A stretch of DNA of 64,000 bases from Pseudomonas sp. RIT288 (GCF_000631985.1 NZ_JFYN01000001.1:186001-250000), one strand, 5' to 3'; counted from the stretch's first letter, positions 49,046 through 58,206 are shown. A program made the numbers and translations. The notes: generated by a model from the letters alone, not told the origin.

Positions 49046-49585
49046 TTATATCGCGACGCTCATGAACACCGGCGATTTGGCCAGCGCAAACAGGCTGAAC
49101 ACCCGCCAGTTCTGCTCGCGCCGGAAATAGCCTTTGACGAACTCGGCCTTGGAACCCTGGCGCTTGCTGATCGAGATCGGTTCGAAGCTGTCCTGCTCGA
49201 AGTGCTGCAAACCGAACACCTCATCGACCAGCAGCCCGGCGAACACATCGTTGTGCTCCACCACCAATACCCGCCGCTGTTTGCGCAACGGCGACAGTTC
49301 GTGACCAAAGAATCCGCACAGGTCCATGATCGGCAGCAACCGCCCACGCAGGTTAGCCACCCCTTTGACCCACGGCTTGACCCCAGGCAACTGAGTGCAG
49401 CGCGGTTCGTGCAGCACTTCGCTGACTTCACCCATCGGCGTCACGTACCAGTGCTCGCCGAGACGAAAGCCGATGCCGCTCCAGCGATCCTGACGGCCGG
49501 GCTGCGACGGCAGATCCGCCGCCAGCAGGCGGCAGCGCTGGTCGATCTGCCACAGCAGCTCGAACGCGGTCAGCGACTGGTTCAT
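49046..49585 (-). CDS. pilI: Pil-Chp CheW-like adaptor PilI
   Basis: A 179-residue CheW-domain protein linking PilJ to ChpA. Starts MNQSLTAFELLWQIDQRC; CheW core RWSGIGFRLGEHWYVTP, then PGVKPWVKGVANLRGRLLPI (conserved NLRG motif). It lies 10 bases after pilH on the same strand. Confidence 0.94.
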   Translation of the reverse strand: MNQSLTAFELLWQIDQRCRLLAADLPSQPGRQDRWSGIGFRLGEHWYVTPMGEVSEVLHEPRCTQLPGVKPWVKGVANLRGRLLPIMDLCGFFGHELSPLRKQRRVLVVEHNDVFAGLLVDEVFGLQHFEQDSFEPISISKRQGSKAEFVKGYFRREQNWRVFSLFALAKSPVFMSVAI

Positions 49586-49595
49586 GGCCGCGCGA

Positions 49596-49961
49596 TCAAC
49601 CGGCCAGCACGTTGTTCAGGGTCTTGATCAGGGTGTCCTCTTCGACCGGTTTGGTCAGGTAATCCTTCGCACCCTGGCGCGTACCCCAGACCTTGTCGGT
49701 TTCCTGATCCTTGGTGGTGATGATGATCACCGGGATGTGGCTGGTCTCGGCATCCTTGGTCAGCTGTCGAGTGGCCTGGAAGCCGTTGAGGCCGGGCATG
49801 ACGATGTCCATCAAGACCGCGTCGGGCTTTTCCTGACGGGCCAGGGCCACGCCGTCGGCGCCGTTTTCGGCCTTGAGCACTTCATGGCCGTGCTTTTCCA
49901 GCATGCCGGTGAGTTTGTACATTTCAGTCGGCGAATCATCGACGATCAGGATACGTGCCAT
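49596..49961 (-). CDS. pilH: Type IV pilus response regulator PilH
   Basis: A 121-residue CheY-like single receiver domain. Acidic pocket ILIVDDSPTE, phospho-Asp in AVLMDIVMPGLNG (Asp at about 52), Thr in IITTKDQ and Lys in YLTKPVEE. In Pseudomonas PilH counterbalances PilG, acting as a phosphate sink or promoting pilus retraction. Start at 49961 (MARILIVDD) matches the family; an in-frame extension of nine codons has no support. Confidence 0.95.
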   Translation of the reverse strand: MARILIVDDSPTEMYKLTGMLEKHGHEVLKAENGADGVALARQEKPDAVLMDIVMPGLNGFQATRQLTKDAETSHIPVIIITTKDQETDKVWGTRQGAKDYLTKPVEEDTLIKTLNNVLAG

Positions 49962-50021
49962 GGTCTTCCCCATTTTTCTTGTCGACACCCGGCCCGCTGG
50001 CCGAGCGTCACTGTACGTGTC

Positions 50022-50426
50022 TTACTGCGGCAAAACGGCGGCGAAGCCCGGAACATGGGCCTGAATCGCGTCGAGCAGTTCTTCCTTGCTGAAAGGCTTG
50101 GTCAAAAATTGATCAGAACCGACAATCCGCCCCTTGGCCTTGTCGAACAGCCCGTCACGCGACGACAGCATGATCACCGGCGTGGCCTTGAACGCACTGT
50201 TGTTCTTGATTAAAGCGCAGGTCTGATAACCATCCAGACGCGGCATCATGATGTCGACAAAAATGATTCCGGGGTGGTTGTCGGCGATCTTGGCCAACGC
50301 GTCGAAACCGTCGATGGCCGTGATGACTTCGCAGCCCACATTTTTCAACAGCGTTTCGGCGGTGCGACGAATCGTTTTCGAGTCATCGATCACCATGACC
50401 TTCAAGGCGCTGGACTGCTGTTCCAT
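50022..50426 (-). CDS. pilG: Type IV pilus response regulator PilG
   Basis: A 134-residue CheY-like receiver. VMVIDDSKTIRRTAE, phospho-Asp in IIFVDIMMPRLDGYQ, Ser in IMLSSRDG and Lys in FLTKPFSKE. First gene of the pilG-pilH-pilI-pilJ-chpA-chpC operon; promotes pilus extension and raises cAMP in P. aeruginosa. Divergent from gshB. Start ATG at 50426 (MEQQSSALKVMVIDD). Confidence 0.95.
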   Translation of the reverse strand: MEQQSSALKVMVIDDSKTIRRTAETLLKNVGCEVITAIDGFDALAKIADNHPGIIFVDIMMPRLDGYQTCALIKNNSAFKATPVIMLSSRDGLFDKAKGRIVGSDQFLTKPFSKEELLDAIQAHVPGFAAVLPQ

Positions 50427-50490
50427 AAGGGGGCTCTACCGTCGCCTTTGCGAATCAAATTGTCCGTTTTGCGATGAGTAATGGCTGGAA

Positions 50491-50509
50491 ACCCTTGATG
50501 CTCAAGGGT
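50491..50509. promoter_or_regulatory. 8-bp inverted repeat in the pilG/gshB divergent gap
   Basis: ACCCTTGA (50491-50498) and TCAAGGGT (50502-50509) with a three-base centre. May be an operator or hairpin; no factor assigned. Confidence 0.45.
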
Positions 50510-50560
50510 CAACACGCTATGCCAGCCTTTTTAGCACAGTCTCCAGATGCAATCTATCGA

Positions 50561-50586
50561 CGGGTTTTTCCTTGACCGAAAACCCG
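50561..50586. promoter_or_regulatory. CGGGTTTT/AAAACCCG hairpin upstream of gshB
   Basis: 8-bp arms at 50561-50568 and 50579-50586 with a 10-nt loop, about 65 bases before gshB. Could be in the gshB leader. Confidence 0.45.
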
Positions 50587-50651
50587 CCCGGAGCCACTCT
50601 GGCGGCACTTTTTCAATACCGATCCGGTAGCCAATTTTCGAGGAAAACCCA

Positions 50652-51623
50652 ATGAGCGTTCGCGTCGGGATTGTCATGGACCCTATCGCCAGCATTTCCT
50701 ATAAAAAGGATAGCTCGCTGGCCATGCTGCTGGCCGCGCAGAAACGTGGCTGGGAACTGTTCTACATGGAGCAGCGCGACCTGTATCAGGCCGAAGGTCA
50801 GGCCCGGGCGCGCATGAAGCCGCTGAAAGTCTTCGCCAACCCGGAAAAATGGTTCGAACTGGACGCCGAGCAGGACAACCTGCTGAGCGACCTGGATGTG
50901 ATCCTGATGCGCAAGGATCCGCCGTTCGACATGGAGTTCGTCTACTCCACCTACTTGCTGGAACAGGCCGAAACCGCCGGCGTGCTGGTGGTCAACAAGC
51001 CGCAGAGCCTGCGCGACTGCAACGAAAAACTGTTCGCCACGCTGTTCCCGCAGTGCACCCCGCCAACCGTGGTCAGCCGCCGCGCCGATGTGCTGCGTGA
51101 GTTCGCCGCCAAGCATGGCGACGTGATCCTCAAGCCGCTGGACGGCATGGGCGGTACTTCGATCTTCCGTCACCGCGCCGGCGATCCGAACCTGTCGGTG
51201 ATTCTCGAAACCCTGACCGCCCTCGGCAATCAGCAGATCATGGGCCAGGCCTACCTGCCGGCGATCAAGGACGGCGACAAGCGCATCCTGATGATCGACG
51301 GCGAGCCGGTGGATTACTGCCTGGCACGGATTCCGGCCCAGGGCGAAACCCGTGGCAACCTCGCCGCCGGTGGTCGTGGTGAAGCGCGGCCGCTGACCGA
51401 CAAGGATCGCTGGATCGCCGCCCAGGTCGGTCCGACTTTGCGCGAGAAAGGTCTGCTGTTCGTCGGTCTGGACGTGATCGGTGAAAACCTCACCGAAATC
51501 AACGTCACCAGCCCGACCTGCATCCGCGAAATCGACAACGCTTTCGGCACCGACATCGGCGGCATGCTGATGGATGCCATTGAGAAGAAGCTGCAAGCCG
51601 CCGGCAAAAAGCCGCAAGCTTGA
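50652..51623 (+). CDS. gshB: Glutathione synthetase
   Basis: A 323-residue ATP-grasp enzyme joining gamma-glutamylcysteine and glycine to glutathione. N-terminal GIVMDPIASISYKKDSS, ATP-grasp segments KPLDGMGGTSIFR and EINVTSPTCIREID are diagnostic. GAGGA ribosome binding site upstream. It neighbours pilG and tonB3 as in other Pseudomonas. Confidence 0.97.
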   Translation: MSVRVGIVMDPIASISYKKDSSLAMLLAAQKRGWELFYMEQRDLYQAEGQARARMKPLKVFANPEKWFELDAEQDNLLSDLDVILMRKDPPFDMEFVYSTYLLEQAETAGVLVVNKPQSLRDCNEKLFATLFPQCTPPTVVSRRADVLREFAAKHGDVILKPLDGMGGTSIFRHRAGDPNLSVILETLTALGNQQIMGQAYLPAIKDGDKRILMIDGEPVDYCLARIPAQGETRGNLAAGGRGEARPLTDKDRWIAAQVGPTLREKGLLFVGLDVIGENLTEINVTSPTCIREIDNAFGTDIGGMLMDAIEKKLQAAGKKPQA

Positions 51624-51672
51624 CGTGTGTCACATGCAGTCTGTCGCTTGAAGCGTGAAGCCCAAGGCGTGA

Positions 51673-51722
51673 AACCAACATTGCGTTATCATGCGCAGCC
51701 TCTGAAAAACGCGATGTTGGTT
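51673..51722 (+). promoter_or_regulatory. Long hairpin directly before tonB
   Basis: AACCAACATTGCGTT (51673-51687) pairs with AACGCGATGTTGGTT (51708-51722), 15-bp arms with one mismatch, followed by TTCTT. It ends eight bases before the tonB ATG. It may terminate gshB transcripts or mask the tonB start. Confidence 0.7.
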
Positions 51723-51730
51723 TTCTTGTC

Positions 51731-52630
51731 ATGACACTCCCGTCCGATCTGCCCGCAGAACTCGCCCATCGTGGCGTGCGCCCGGCCGATCGCCTCGGAT
51801 TTACCCTGTTTCTCGCGGCGCTGATTCATTTGGCGCTGCTGCTCGGCGTCGGCTTCACCATGGTCGAGCCCAAGCAGATCAGCAAAACCCTGGAAATCAC
51901 CCTCGCCACCTTCAAGAGCGAAACCAAGCCGAAAAAGGCTGATTTCCTCGCTCAGGAAAACCAGGAAGGCAGCGGCACCCTCGACAAGAAGGCGATTCCC
52001 AAGACCACCGAGGTCGCGCCGTTCCAGGACAATCAGGTCAAGAAGGTCACCCCGCCCCCGGCCGCCAAACCGGAAGTACGCGAAGCGGCGCCCAAGGCTG
52101 CGGTGACCACGGTGGCGCCGAAACAGCAAAAGGCGCCGACCAAAAAAGAAGAAACCAAGACCGAGACCAAACCTGCGGTCAACGCGCCGACGTTCGACAG
52201 CTCGCAGCTGTCCAGCGACATCGCCAGCCTTGAAGCGGAACTGGCCAACGAACAGCAGCTATACGCCAAGCGTCCGCGCATCCACCGCTTGAGCGCGGCC
52301 TCGACCATGCGCGACAAGGGCGCCTGGTACAAGGATGACTGGCGCAAGAAGGTCGAGCGCATCGGCAACCTCAATTATCCGGAAGAAGCGCGGCGCAAGC
52401 AGATCTACGGCAACCTGCGGCTGATGGTCTCGATCAACCGCGACGGCTCGCTGTACGAAGTGCTGGTGCTCGAATCCTCCGGGCAGCCGCTGCTGGATCA
52501 GGCGGCGCAGCGCATCGTCCGGTTGGCGGCACCGTTTGCGCCGTTTACCGGCGATCTGTCGGATATCGACCGACTGGAAATCATCCGCACCTGGAAATTC
52601 GCCCGGGGCGACAAGCTCTCCAGCAATTGA
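51731..52630 (+). CDS. tonB3: Energy transducer TonB (TonB3-like)
   Basis: A 299-residue TonB protein: short cytosolic N-terminus, one membrane helix (FTLFLAALIHLALLLGVGF, about residues 25-43), a long Lys/Pro/Ala periplasmic spacer, a coiled stretch, and a C-terminal TonB domain (IGNLNYPEEARRKQIYGN through LEIIRTWKFAR). In P. aeruginosa the tonB3 gene beside the pilGH region is needed for twitching motility; the same context suggests that role here. No clear Shine-Dalgarno: a hairpin ends just ahead of the ATG. Confidence 0.88.
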   Translation: MTLPSDLPAELAHRGVRPADRLGFTLFLAALIHLALLLGVGFTMVEPKQISKTLEITLATFKSETKPKKADFLAQENQEGSGTLDKKAIPKTTEVAPFQDNQVKKVTPPPAAKPEVREAAPKAAVTTVAPKQQKAPTKKEETKTETKPAVNAPTFDSSQLSSDIASLEAELANEQQLYAKRPRIHRLSAASTMRDKGAWYKDDWRKKVERIGNLNYPEEARRKQIYGNLRLMVSINRDGSLYEVLVLESSGQPLLDQAAQRIVRLAAPFAPFTGDLSDIDRLEIIRTWKFARGDKLSSN

Positions 52631-52648
52631 CCAGCGCCAAGCGAGCTT

Positions 52649-52790
52649 TGTGGCGAGGGAGCTTTTGTGGCGAGGGAGCTTGCTCCCGCTGGGCTGCGAA
52701 GCGGCCCCCTGCTTTTTCCAGATCCACCGCGTTATCAGATTTTACGACTGCTGCGCAGCCGAGCGGGAGCAAGCTCCCTCACCACAGGGG
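52649..52790. repeat. REP-like inverted pair, family C, with duplicated left end
   Basis: TGTGGCGAGGGAGCTT occurs twice in tandem at the left; the complete unit then pairs with AGCAAGCTCCCTCACCACAG at the right end. Confidence 0.88.
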
Positions 52791-52857
52791 TAGGGAAGAC
52801 CTTTCGCAACGCATCTCCAGCTTGTCAGTTCGCCCCTTGAACGCCACACTATCGCTC

Positions 52858-53430
52858 ATGAAAAACGTCAGCCCCAGCTATCTCAAGCATCACTTCCTGA
52901 TCGCCATGCCGCACATGGCCGACCCAAACTTTGCCCACACCTTGACCTACATCGTCGAGCACACAGCCAATGGCGCCATGGGGCTGGTGGTCAATCGACC
53001 GCAAGAGCTGAATCTGGCTGACATCCTCGAGCAATTGCGCCCGGACATCGATCCGCCAGCGCTGTGCCAGCATGTGCCGATCTTCATTGGCGGCCCGGTG
53101 CAGACCGATCGCGGGTTTGTCCTGCACCCGGCAGGCAAGACCTTTCAGGCCACCGTCGAGCTGGACGGTGATCTGGCGCTGTCCACCTCGCAGGACGTGC
53201 TGTTCGCCATCGCCGACGGCGTGGGCCCGGCGAAAAGCGTCATCGCCCTCGGTTATGCCGGTTGGGAAGCCGGGCAACTGGAGGCCGAACTGGCCGACAA
53301 CGCCTGGCTGACCTGCCCGTACGACGCCGACATCCTGTTCAACACCAGCAGCGAGCTGCGTCTGGAAGCGGCGGCACGGCATCTGGGGATCAACCTCAGC
53401 CTGCTGACCAGTCAGGCGGGGCACGCCTGA
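52858..53430 (+). CDS. algH: YqgE/AlgH family protein
   Basis: A 190-residue cytosolic protein of the UPF0301/DUF179 family: YLKHHFLIAMPHMADPNF, then GLVVNRPQEL, FIGGPVQTDRGFVLH and ALGYAGWEAGQLEAEL. Once linked to alginate control in P. aeruginosa; biochemical role unsettled. First of algH-ruvX-pyrR-pyrB-pyrC'. Its stop shares a base with the ruvX ATG (TGATG). Confidence 0.94.
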   Translation: MKNVSPSYLKHHFLIAMPHMADPNFAHTLTYIVEHTANGAMGLVVNRPQELNLADILEQLRPDIDPPALCQHVPIFIGGPVQTDRGFVLHPAGKTFQATVELDGDLALSTSQDVLFAIADGVGPAKSVIALGYAGWEAGQLEAELADNAWLTCPYDADILFNTSSELRLEAAARHLGINLSLLTSQAGHA

Positions 53431-53867
53431 TGGCCCTGCGCCTGATTCTCGGCTTCGACTACGGCACCAAACAGATCGGCGTTGCGGTCGGCCAGGTGAT
53501 TACCGGCCAGGCTCGCGAGCTGTGCACCCTGAAAGCGCAGAACGGCGTGCCCGACTGGAATCAGGTCGAAGCGCTGTTCAAGGAATGGAAACCCGATGCC
53601 GTGGTGGTCGGCCTGCCGCTGAACATGGACGGTACGCCCAGCGAGATGTGCCTGCGCGCGGAAAAATTCGCCCGCCGTCTCAATGGCCGTTTCAATGTGC
53701 CCTTCTATACCCACGACGAACGCCTGACCACCTTTGAGGCCAAGGGTGAGCGACTGGTGCGCGGCGGGCAGAAAGGCAGTTACCGCGACAACCCGGTGGA
53801 CGCCATCGCCGCCGCCCTGCTGTTGCAGGGCTGGCTCGACGAAAACACTGCATTGTTTGAATCCTGA
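53430..53867 (+). CDS. ruvX: Holliday junction resolvase-like protein RuvX (YqgF)
   Basis: A 145-residue RNase H-fold protein; FDYGTKQIGVAVG at the N-terminus (catalytic Asp), VVGLPLNMDG in the middle and the late DNPVDAIAAALLL with Asp. YqgF proteins act as nucleases in 16S rRNA maturation; the Holliday junction activity is less certain. Translationally coupled to algH. Confidence 0.94.
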   Translation: MALRLILGFDYGTKQIGVAVGQVITGQARELCTLKAQNGVPDWNQVEALFKEWKPDAVVVGLPLNMDGTPSEMCLRAEKFARRLNGRFNVPFYTHDERLTTFEAKGERLVRGGQKGSYRDNPVDAIAAALLLQGWLDENTALFES

Positions 53868-53868
53868 C

Positions 53869-53891
53869 AAGCGCTTCGGCGCTTTTCTTTT
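53869..53891 (+). terminator. Short hairpin with T-rich tail between ruvX and pyrR
   Basis: AAGCGC-TTCG-GCGCTT followed by TTCTTTTGG. The UUCG tetraloop makes it stable; it looks like a weak intrinsic terminator or attenuator ahead of pyrR. Confidence 0.6.
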
Positions 53892-53948
53892 GGTTATAAA
53901 CCCAGCCACGTCCGGCAGGACGCGGCTCGGAATCACGAAGGAGCAACC

Positions 53949-54455
53949 ATGAGCCTGCCCAATCCCGCCGATCTGATCAGCCAGATGGCAACCCGCCTCA
54001 AGGCGCACCTTGCACAGCGTGATATCAGCGAACCGCGTTACATCGGCATCCGCACTGGTGGCATCTGGGTCGCACAGGCCCTGCTCAAGGAATTGGCCAG
54101 CGACGCACCGTTGGGCACGCTGGATGTTTCCTTCTACCGCGACGACTTCAGCCAGAACGGCCTGCACCCGCAAGTGCGCCCCTCGGCCCTGCCCTTCGAG
54201 ATCGAAGGCCAGCATCTGGTGCTGATCGATGACGTATTGATGAGCGGCCGGACCATCCGCGCCGCCATGAACGAACTGTTCGACTACGGCCGCCCGGCCA
54301 GCGTGACCCTGGTCTGCCTGCTCGACCTGGACGCCGGCGAGCTGCCGATCCGCCCGAACGTGGTGGGTGCGACCCTGTCGCTGGCCGCCAATGAGCGGGT
54401 CAAGCTGTCCGGCCCGGAGCCGCTGACGCTCGAACTGCAAGACCTGAATTCCTAA
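53949..54455 (+). CDS. pyrR: PyrR bifunctional protein (pyr operon regulator / uracil phosphoribosyltransferase)
   Basis: A 168-residue type I phosphoribosyltransferase with the PRPP motif [16 protein letters not shown] (about residues 94-109) and the early [11 protein letters not shown] loop. In Pseudomonas PyrR affects pyr gene expression, though not clearly by the Bacillus attenuation mechanism. It precedes pyrB by 29 bases. Confidence 0.94.
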   Translation: MSLPNPADLISQMATRLKAHLAQRDISEPRYIGIRTGGIWVAQALLKELASDAPLGTLDVSFYRDDFSQNGLHPQVRPSALPFEIEGQHLVLIDDVLMSGRTIRAAMNELFDYGRPASVTLVCLLDLDAGELPIRPNVVGATLSLAANERVKLSGPEPLTLELQDLNS

Positions 54456-54484
54456 CCCGCCCTTATTGAGAGTCCCCCCTCGCG

Positions 54485-55489
54485 ATGACGCCTCTAGATA
54501 CCAAGCGCCCGCTGCAGCTCAATGATCAGGGCCAGCTGCGCCACTTCCTCTCGCTCGATGGCCTGCGCCGCGAGTTGCTGACGGAAATCCTCGACACTGC
54601 CGACTCGTTCCTCGAAGTCGGTGCCCGGGCGGTGAAAAAGGTCCCGTTGCTGCGCGGCAAGACCGTGTGCAACGTGTTCTTCGAAAACTCCACCCGCACC
54701 CGCACCACCTTCGAACTGGCGGCCCAGCGGCTGTCGGCGGACGTGATCACCCTGAACGTGTCGACCTCGTCGGCCAGCAAAGGTGAAACCCTGCTCGACA
54801 CCCTGCGCAACCTCGAAGCGATGGCCGCCGACATGTTCGTCGTGCGCCACGGTGACTCCGGCGCCGCGCACTTCATCGCCGAGCACGTCTGCCCGCAGGT
54901 GGCGATCATCAACGGCGGCGACGGCCGTCACGCGCACCCGACCCAGGGCATGCTCGACATGCTCACCATCCGTCGGCACAAGGGCGGTTTCGAAAACCTC
55001 TCGGTGGCGATCGTCGGCGACATCCTGCACTCGCGGGTGGCGCGCTCGAACATGCTCGCCCTGAAGACCCTCGGCTGCCCGGACATCCGCGTGATCGCGC
55101 CGAAGACTCTGTTGCCGATCGGCATCGAGCAGTACGGCGTCAAGGTCTACACCGACATGAACGAAGGCCTGAAAGACGTCGACGTGGTGATCATGCTGCG
55201 CCTGCAGCGCGAGCGCATGACCGGCGGCCTGCTGCCGAGCGAAGGCGAGTTCTACCGCCTGTTCGGCCTGACTACCGCACGTCTGGCCGGGGCCAAACCC
55301 GATTGCATCGTCATGCACCCGGGGCCGATCAACCGGGGGGTGGAGATCGAGTCCGCGGTGGCCGACGGCCCGCACTCGGTGATCCTCAATCAAGTGACCT
55401 ACGGCATCGCCATCCGTATGGCCGTGTTGTCCATGGCCATGAGCGGACAAACTGCCCAGCGCCAATTCGAGCAGGAGAACGCCCAGTGA
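54485..55489 (+). CDS. pyrB: Aspartate carbamoyltransferase catalytic subunit
   Basis: A 334-residue enzyme, first committed step of pyrimidine synthesis: carbamoyl phosphate + aspartate to carbamoyl-aspartate. Carbamoyl phosphate motif [13 protein letters not shown], the HPTQGMLDM segment and the late [12 protein letters not shown]. Pseudomonas PyrB has an N-terminal extension and forms a large complex with PyrC'; no pyrI is present. The stop overlaps the pyrC' GTG by four bases. Confidence 0.97.
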   Translation: MTPLDTKRPLQLNDQGQLRHFLSLDGLRRELLTEILDTADSFLEVGARAVKKVPLLRGKTVCNVFFENSTRTRTTFELAAQRLSADVITLNVSTSSASKGETLLDTLRNLEAMAADMFVVRHGDSGAAHFIAEHVCPQVAIINGGDGRHAHPTQGMLDMLTIRRHKGGFENLSVAIVGDILHSRVARSNMLALKTLGCPDIRVIAPKTLLPIGIEQYGVKVYTDMNEGLKDVDVVIMLRLQRERMTGGLLPSEGEFYRLFGLTTARLAGAKPDCIVMHPGPINRGVEIESAVADGPHSVILNQVTYGIAIRMAVLSMAMSGQTAQRQFEQENAQ

Positions 55490-56757
55490 AGCTCAGCATT
55501 CTCGGCGCCCGCGTCATCGATCCAAGCAGTGGCCTGGATCAAATCACCGACATTCACGTTGAAGCCTGCAAGATCGTCGCCCTCGGCGCCGCGCCGGCCG
55601 GTTTCACCGCAGTGGAAACCATCGACGCCAACGGTCTGGTTGCAGCACCCGGTCTGGTCGATCTGAACGTGGCCCTGCGCGAGCCGGGTTACAGCCGCAA
55701 AGGCAGCATCGCCAGCGAAACCCGCGCCGCGGCAGCCGGCGGCGTGACCAGCCTGTGCTGCCCGCCGAAGACCAAACCGGTGCTCGACACTTCGGCCGTG
55801 GCCGAACTGATCCTCGACCGCGCCCGCGAAGCCGGCAACACCAAAGTGTTCCCGATCGGCGCGCTGAGCAAAGGGCTGGACGGCGAACAACTGGCAGAGC
55901 TGGTGGCGCTGCGCGACGCCGGGTGTGTGGCGTTCGGCAATGGTCTGGAGAGTTTCCGCAACACCCGCACCCTGTGCCGGGCGCTGGAATACGCGGCGAC
56001 CTTCGACCTGACGGTGATTTTCAATTCACAAGATCACGATCTGGCCGATGGCGGTCTGGCCCATGAAGGTGCGGTCGCCAGTTTCCTCGGCCTGCCGGGG
56101 ATTCCGGAAACCGCGGAAACCGTGGCCCTCGCTCGCGATCTGCTGCTGGTCGAGCAGACCGGCGTGCGCGCGCACTTCAGCCAACTGACCAGCGCGCGCG
56201 GCGTGGCTCTGATCGCTCAGGCGCAGGCCCGTGGCTTGAAGGTCACCGCAGATGTCGCTCTGTATCAGTTGATCCTCACCGATGAAGCGCTGATCGACTT
56301 CAGCAGCCTGTATCATGTGCAACCGCCGCTGCGCACCCGCGCCGACCGCGACGGCCTGCGTGAAGCGGTGAAGTCCGGGGTGATTTCGGCGATCTCCAGC
56401 CATCACCAGCCGCACGAACGCGACGCCAAACTGGCACCGTTCGGCGCGACCGAGCCGGGCATCAGCAGTGTTGAATTGCTGCTGCCGCTGGCGATGACGC
56501 TGGTTGAGGATGGTTTGCTGGATCTGCCGACCCTGCTGGCGCGCTTGAGCGCTGGTCCAGCCCAGGCGCTGCGTCTGCCGGCGGGCAAACTGGCGGTGGG
56601 CGGTGCGGCGGATATCGTACTGTTCGATCCGAAAGCATCCACCGTGGCCGGCGAAGGCTGGCTGTCGAAGGGCGAGAACTGCCCGTTCCTCGGTCACACC
56701 CTGCCGGGTGTGGTGCGCTATACGCTGGTGGACGGGCGGATCAGCCACCAGGCCTAA
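55486..56757 (+). CDS. pyrC': Inactive dihydroorotase homologue PyrC' (ATCase partner)
   Basis: A 423-residue amidohydrolase-fold protein. The metal-binding HxH of active dihydroorotase is replaced: [14 protein letters not shown] has Asn-Val-Ala in place of His-x-His. It is the known non-catalytic subunit that holds the ATCase dodecamer together in Pseudomonas. Starts with GTG at 55486, overlapping pyrB (GTGA), consistent with fixed stoichiometry. Confidence 0.94.
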   Translation: MKLSILGARVIDPSSGLDQITDIHVEACKIVALGAAPAGFTAVETIDANGLVAAPGLVDLNVALREPGYSRKGSIASETRAAAAGGVTSLCCPPKTKPVLDTSAVAELILDRAREAGNTKVFPIGALSKGLDGEQLAELVALRDAGCVAFGNGLESFRNTRTLCRALEYAATFDLTVIFNSQDHDLADGGLAHEGAVASFLGLPGIPETAETVALARDLLLVEQTGVRAHFSQLTSARGVALIAQAQARGLKVTADVALYQLILTDEALIDFSSLYHVQPPLRTRADRDGLREAVKSGVISAISSHHQPHERDAKLAPFGATEPGISSVELLLPLAMTLVEDGLLDLPTLLARLSAGPAQALRLPAGKLAVGGAADIVLFDPKASTVAGEGWLSKGENCPFLGHTLPGVVRYTLVDGRISHQA

Positions 56758-56763
56758 AAAGCA

Positions 56764-56849
56764 CAAGATCGCAGCCTGCGGCAGCTCCTACAGGGAAAAT
56801 GCATTCCAACCTGTAGGAGCTGGCGCAGCCTGCGATCTTTTGATCTTCA
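56764..56849. repeat. REP-like inverted pair, family A
   Basis: AAGATCGCAGCCTGCGGCAG and inverted partner ending in GCGATCTTTTGATCTTC, between convergent pyrC' and TM2 genes. Confidence 0.88.
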
Positions 56850-56888
56850 CTCGGCATCGCCCCGAATCGCCAGCAGGCTGGCGATAAC

Positions 56889-57320
56889 TTACTGGAAGGC
56901 GCCGCGGTTCTGCGCGTTGCGTACCGACACCTGATCATTCAGGGTCCAGAAGTCATACAGCACACCAATAAAGAACAATCCGCCGGTCAGCAGATACAGC
57001 AGCCCGCTGATCCACTTGCCCTGGTACATCCGGTGCACGCCGAATACGCCCAGGAACGTCAGCAGAATCCACGCCACGTTGTATTCGATCGGCCCTGCGG
57101 CAAAGCGCAGATCCGCCTCGCGGTCCATCGCCGGGATCAGGAACACGTCGATCAGCCAGCCAATGCCCAACAGACCGAAGGTGAAGAACCAGATCGTCCC
57201 GGTCACCGGTTTACCGTAATAGAAGCGGTGAGCGCCGGTGAAGCCAAAAATCCACAGCAGATAACCGATGATTTTGCTGTGCGTATCCTGCGGTGCAGCG
57301 ACCTGCTGATAGCGGTTCAT
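56889..57320 (-). CDS. Protein with two TM2 domains
   Basis: A 143-residue membrane protein in which the TM2 unit is present twice: GFTGAHRFYYGK with two following helices, and GVFGVHRMYQGKW with two more. TM2 domains are helix pairs of unknown biochemical role. Four predicted membrane helices; short polar ends. No operon partner. Confidence 0.85.
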   Translation of the reverse strand: MNRYQQVAAPQDTHSKIIGYLLWIFGFTGAHRFYYGKPVTGTIWFFTFGLLGIGWLIDVFLIPAMDREADLRFAAGPIEYNVAWILLTFLGVFGVHRMYQGKWISGLLYLLTGGLFFIGVLYDFWTLNDQVSVRNAQNRGAFQ

Positions 57321-57568
57321 GAAGACCTCGATTCACACGATAGATAAATTTTCTTTAATTCTTTGTGACTTTTTTACATGTAGCCGACGTACGGCAAATG
57401 TTACCGTGTCGTCCGTCAAAGCCTTATAGCACCGGACTTCTGTCCGACAATTGCGTCCGTTTGCCGCTTGTTTGGTTCCGTTGCCCTCCGATGGAATCGA
57501 CCAACGGCCTCGGAAGGGACAAAAAAGCTGTTATAAAGTTGCGCGCTAACACATAAGAGCCACGCCTA

Positions 57569-58195
57569 ATGCGACCATTTTTCAAGACATGGCTAACTAT
57601 TTGCCTATTAATGCCACTGGCCGCCCACGCCACCAATCGTGAGCAACGTCTTCCCAACGTTAACGGTTTCACCCCTAAATCCCATGCTTCGGCTCCTTCG
57701 AGCAAGAGCAGCAAACAAACGAAACACACCACGCTCGCCAGCAAGAATCACGGCAAGCTGGTGCCACCGATGGCCAACAAGGAAAGCAGCAACGTCCTGA
57801 GCCGTGCGGTGAACGTCCTCGGTACTCCATACCGTTGGGGCGGCAGCAGCCCAAGTAAAGGTTTCGACTGCAGCGGTCTGGTGAAATACGCGTTCAACGA
57901 CGCCACGTTCGACCTGCCACGCACCTCCAACGCGATGGCCAGCGGGCATGGCGAGAAAGTCGAACGCAAGGATCTGAAACCGGGCGACCTGATTTTCTTC
58001 AACATCAAGAGCCGTCGGGTCAACCATGTCGCCATCTACCTGGGCAACGACCGCTTCATCCACGCACCACGCCGTGGCAAAGCGGTGAGCATCGACACGC
58101 TGAACAAGCCGTACTGGGAACAGCATTACGTGGTTGCCAAGCGTGTGCTGCCGAAAGAACCGGCTGGCAAGCAGATGCGTGTCGTCCAGCGCTGA
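57569..58195 (+). CDS. C40 family (NlpC/P60) peptidoglycan endopeptidase
   Basis: A 208-residue exported hydrolase. Signal peptide MRPFFKTWLTICLLMPLAAHA, a Ser/Lys-rich linker (residues 25-75), then the NlpC/P60 domain with catalytic Cys101 in FDCSGLV, His153 in VNHVAIYLG and His165 in FIHAPRR. Cleaves peptide stems in peptidoglycan. A TTATAA-like box lies about 37 bases upstream of the ATG. Confidence 0.9.
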   Translation: MRPFFKTWLTICLLMPLAAHATNREQRLPNVNGFTPKSHASAPSSKSSKQTKHTTLASKNHGKLVPPMANKESSNVLSRAVNVLGTPYRWGGSSPSKGFDCSGLVKYAFNDATFDLPRTSNAMASGHGEKVERKDLKPGDLIFFNIKSRRVNHVAIYLGNDRFIHAPRRGKAVSIDTLNKPYWEQHYVVAKRVLPKEPAGKQMRVVQR

Positions 58196-58206
58196 AACAC
58201 GATCAA

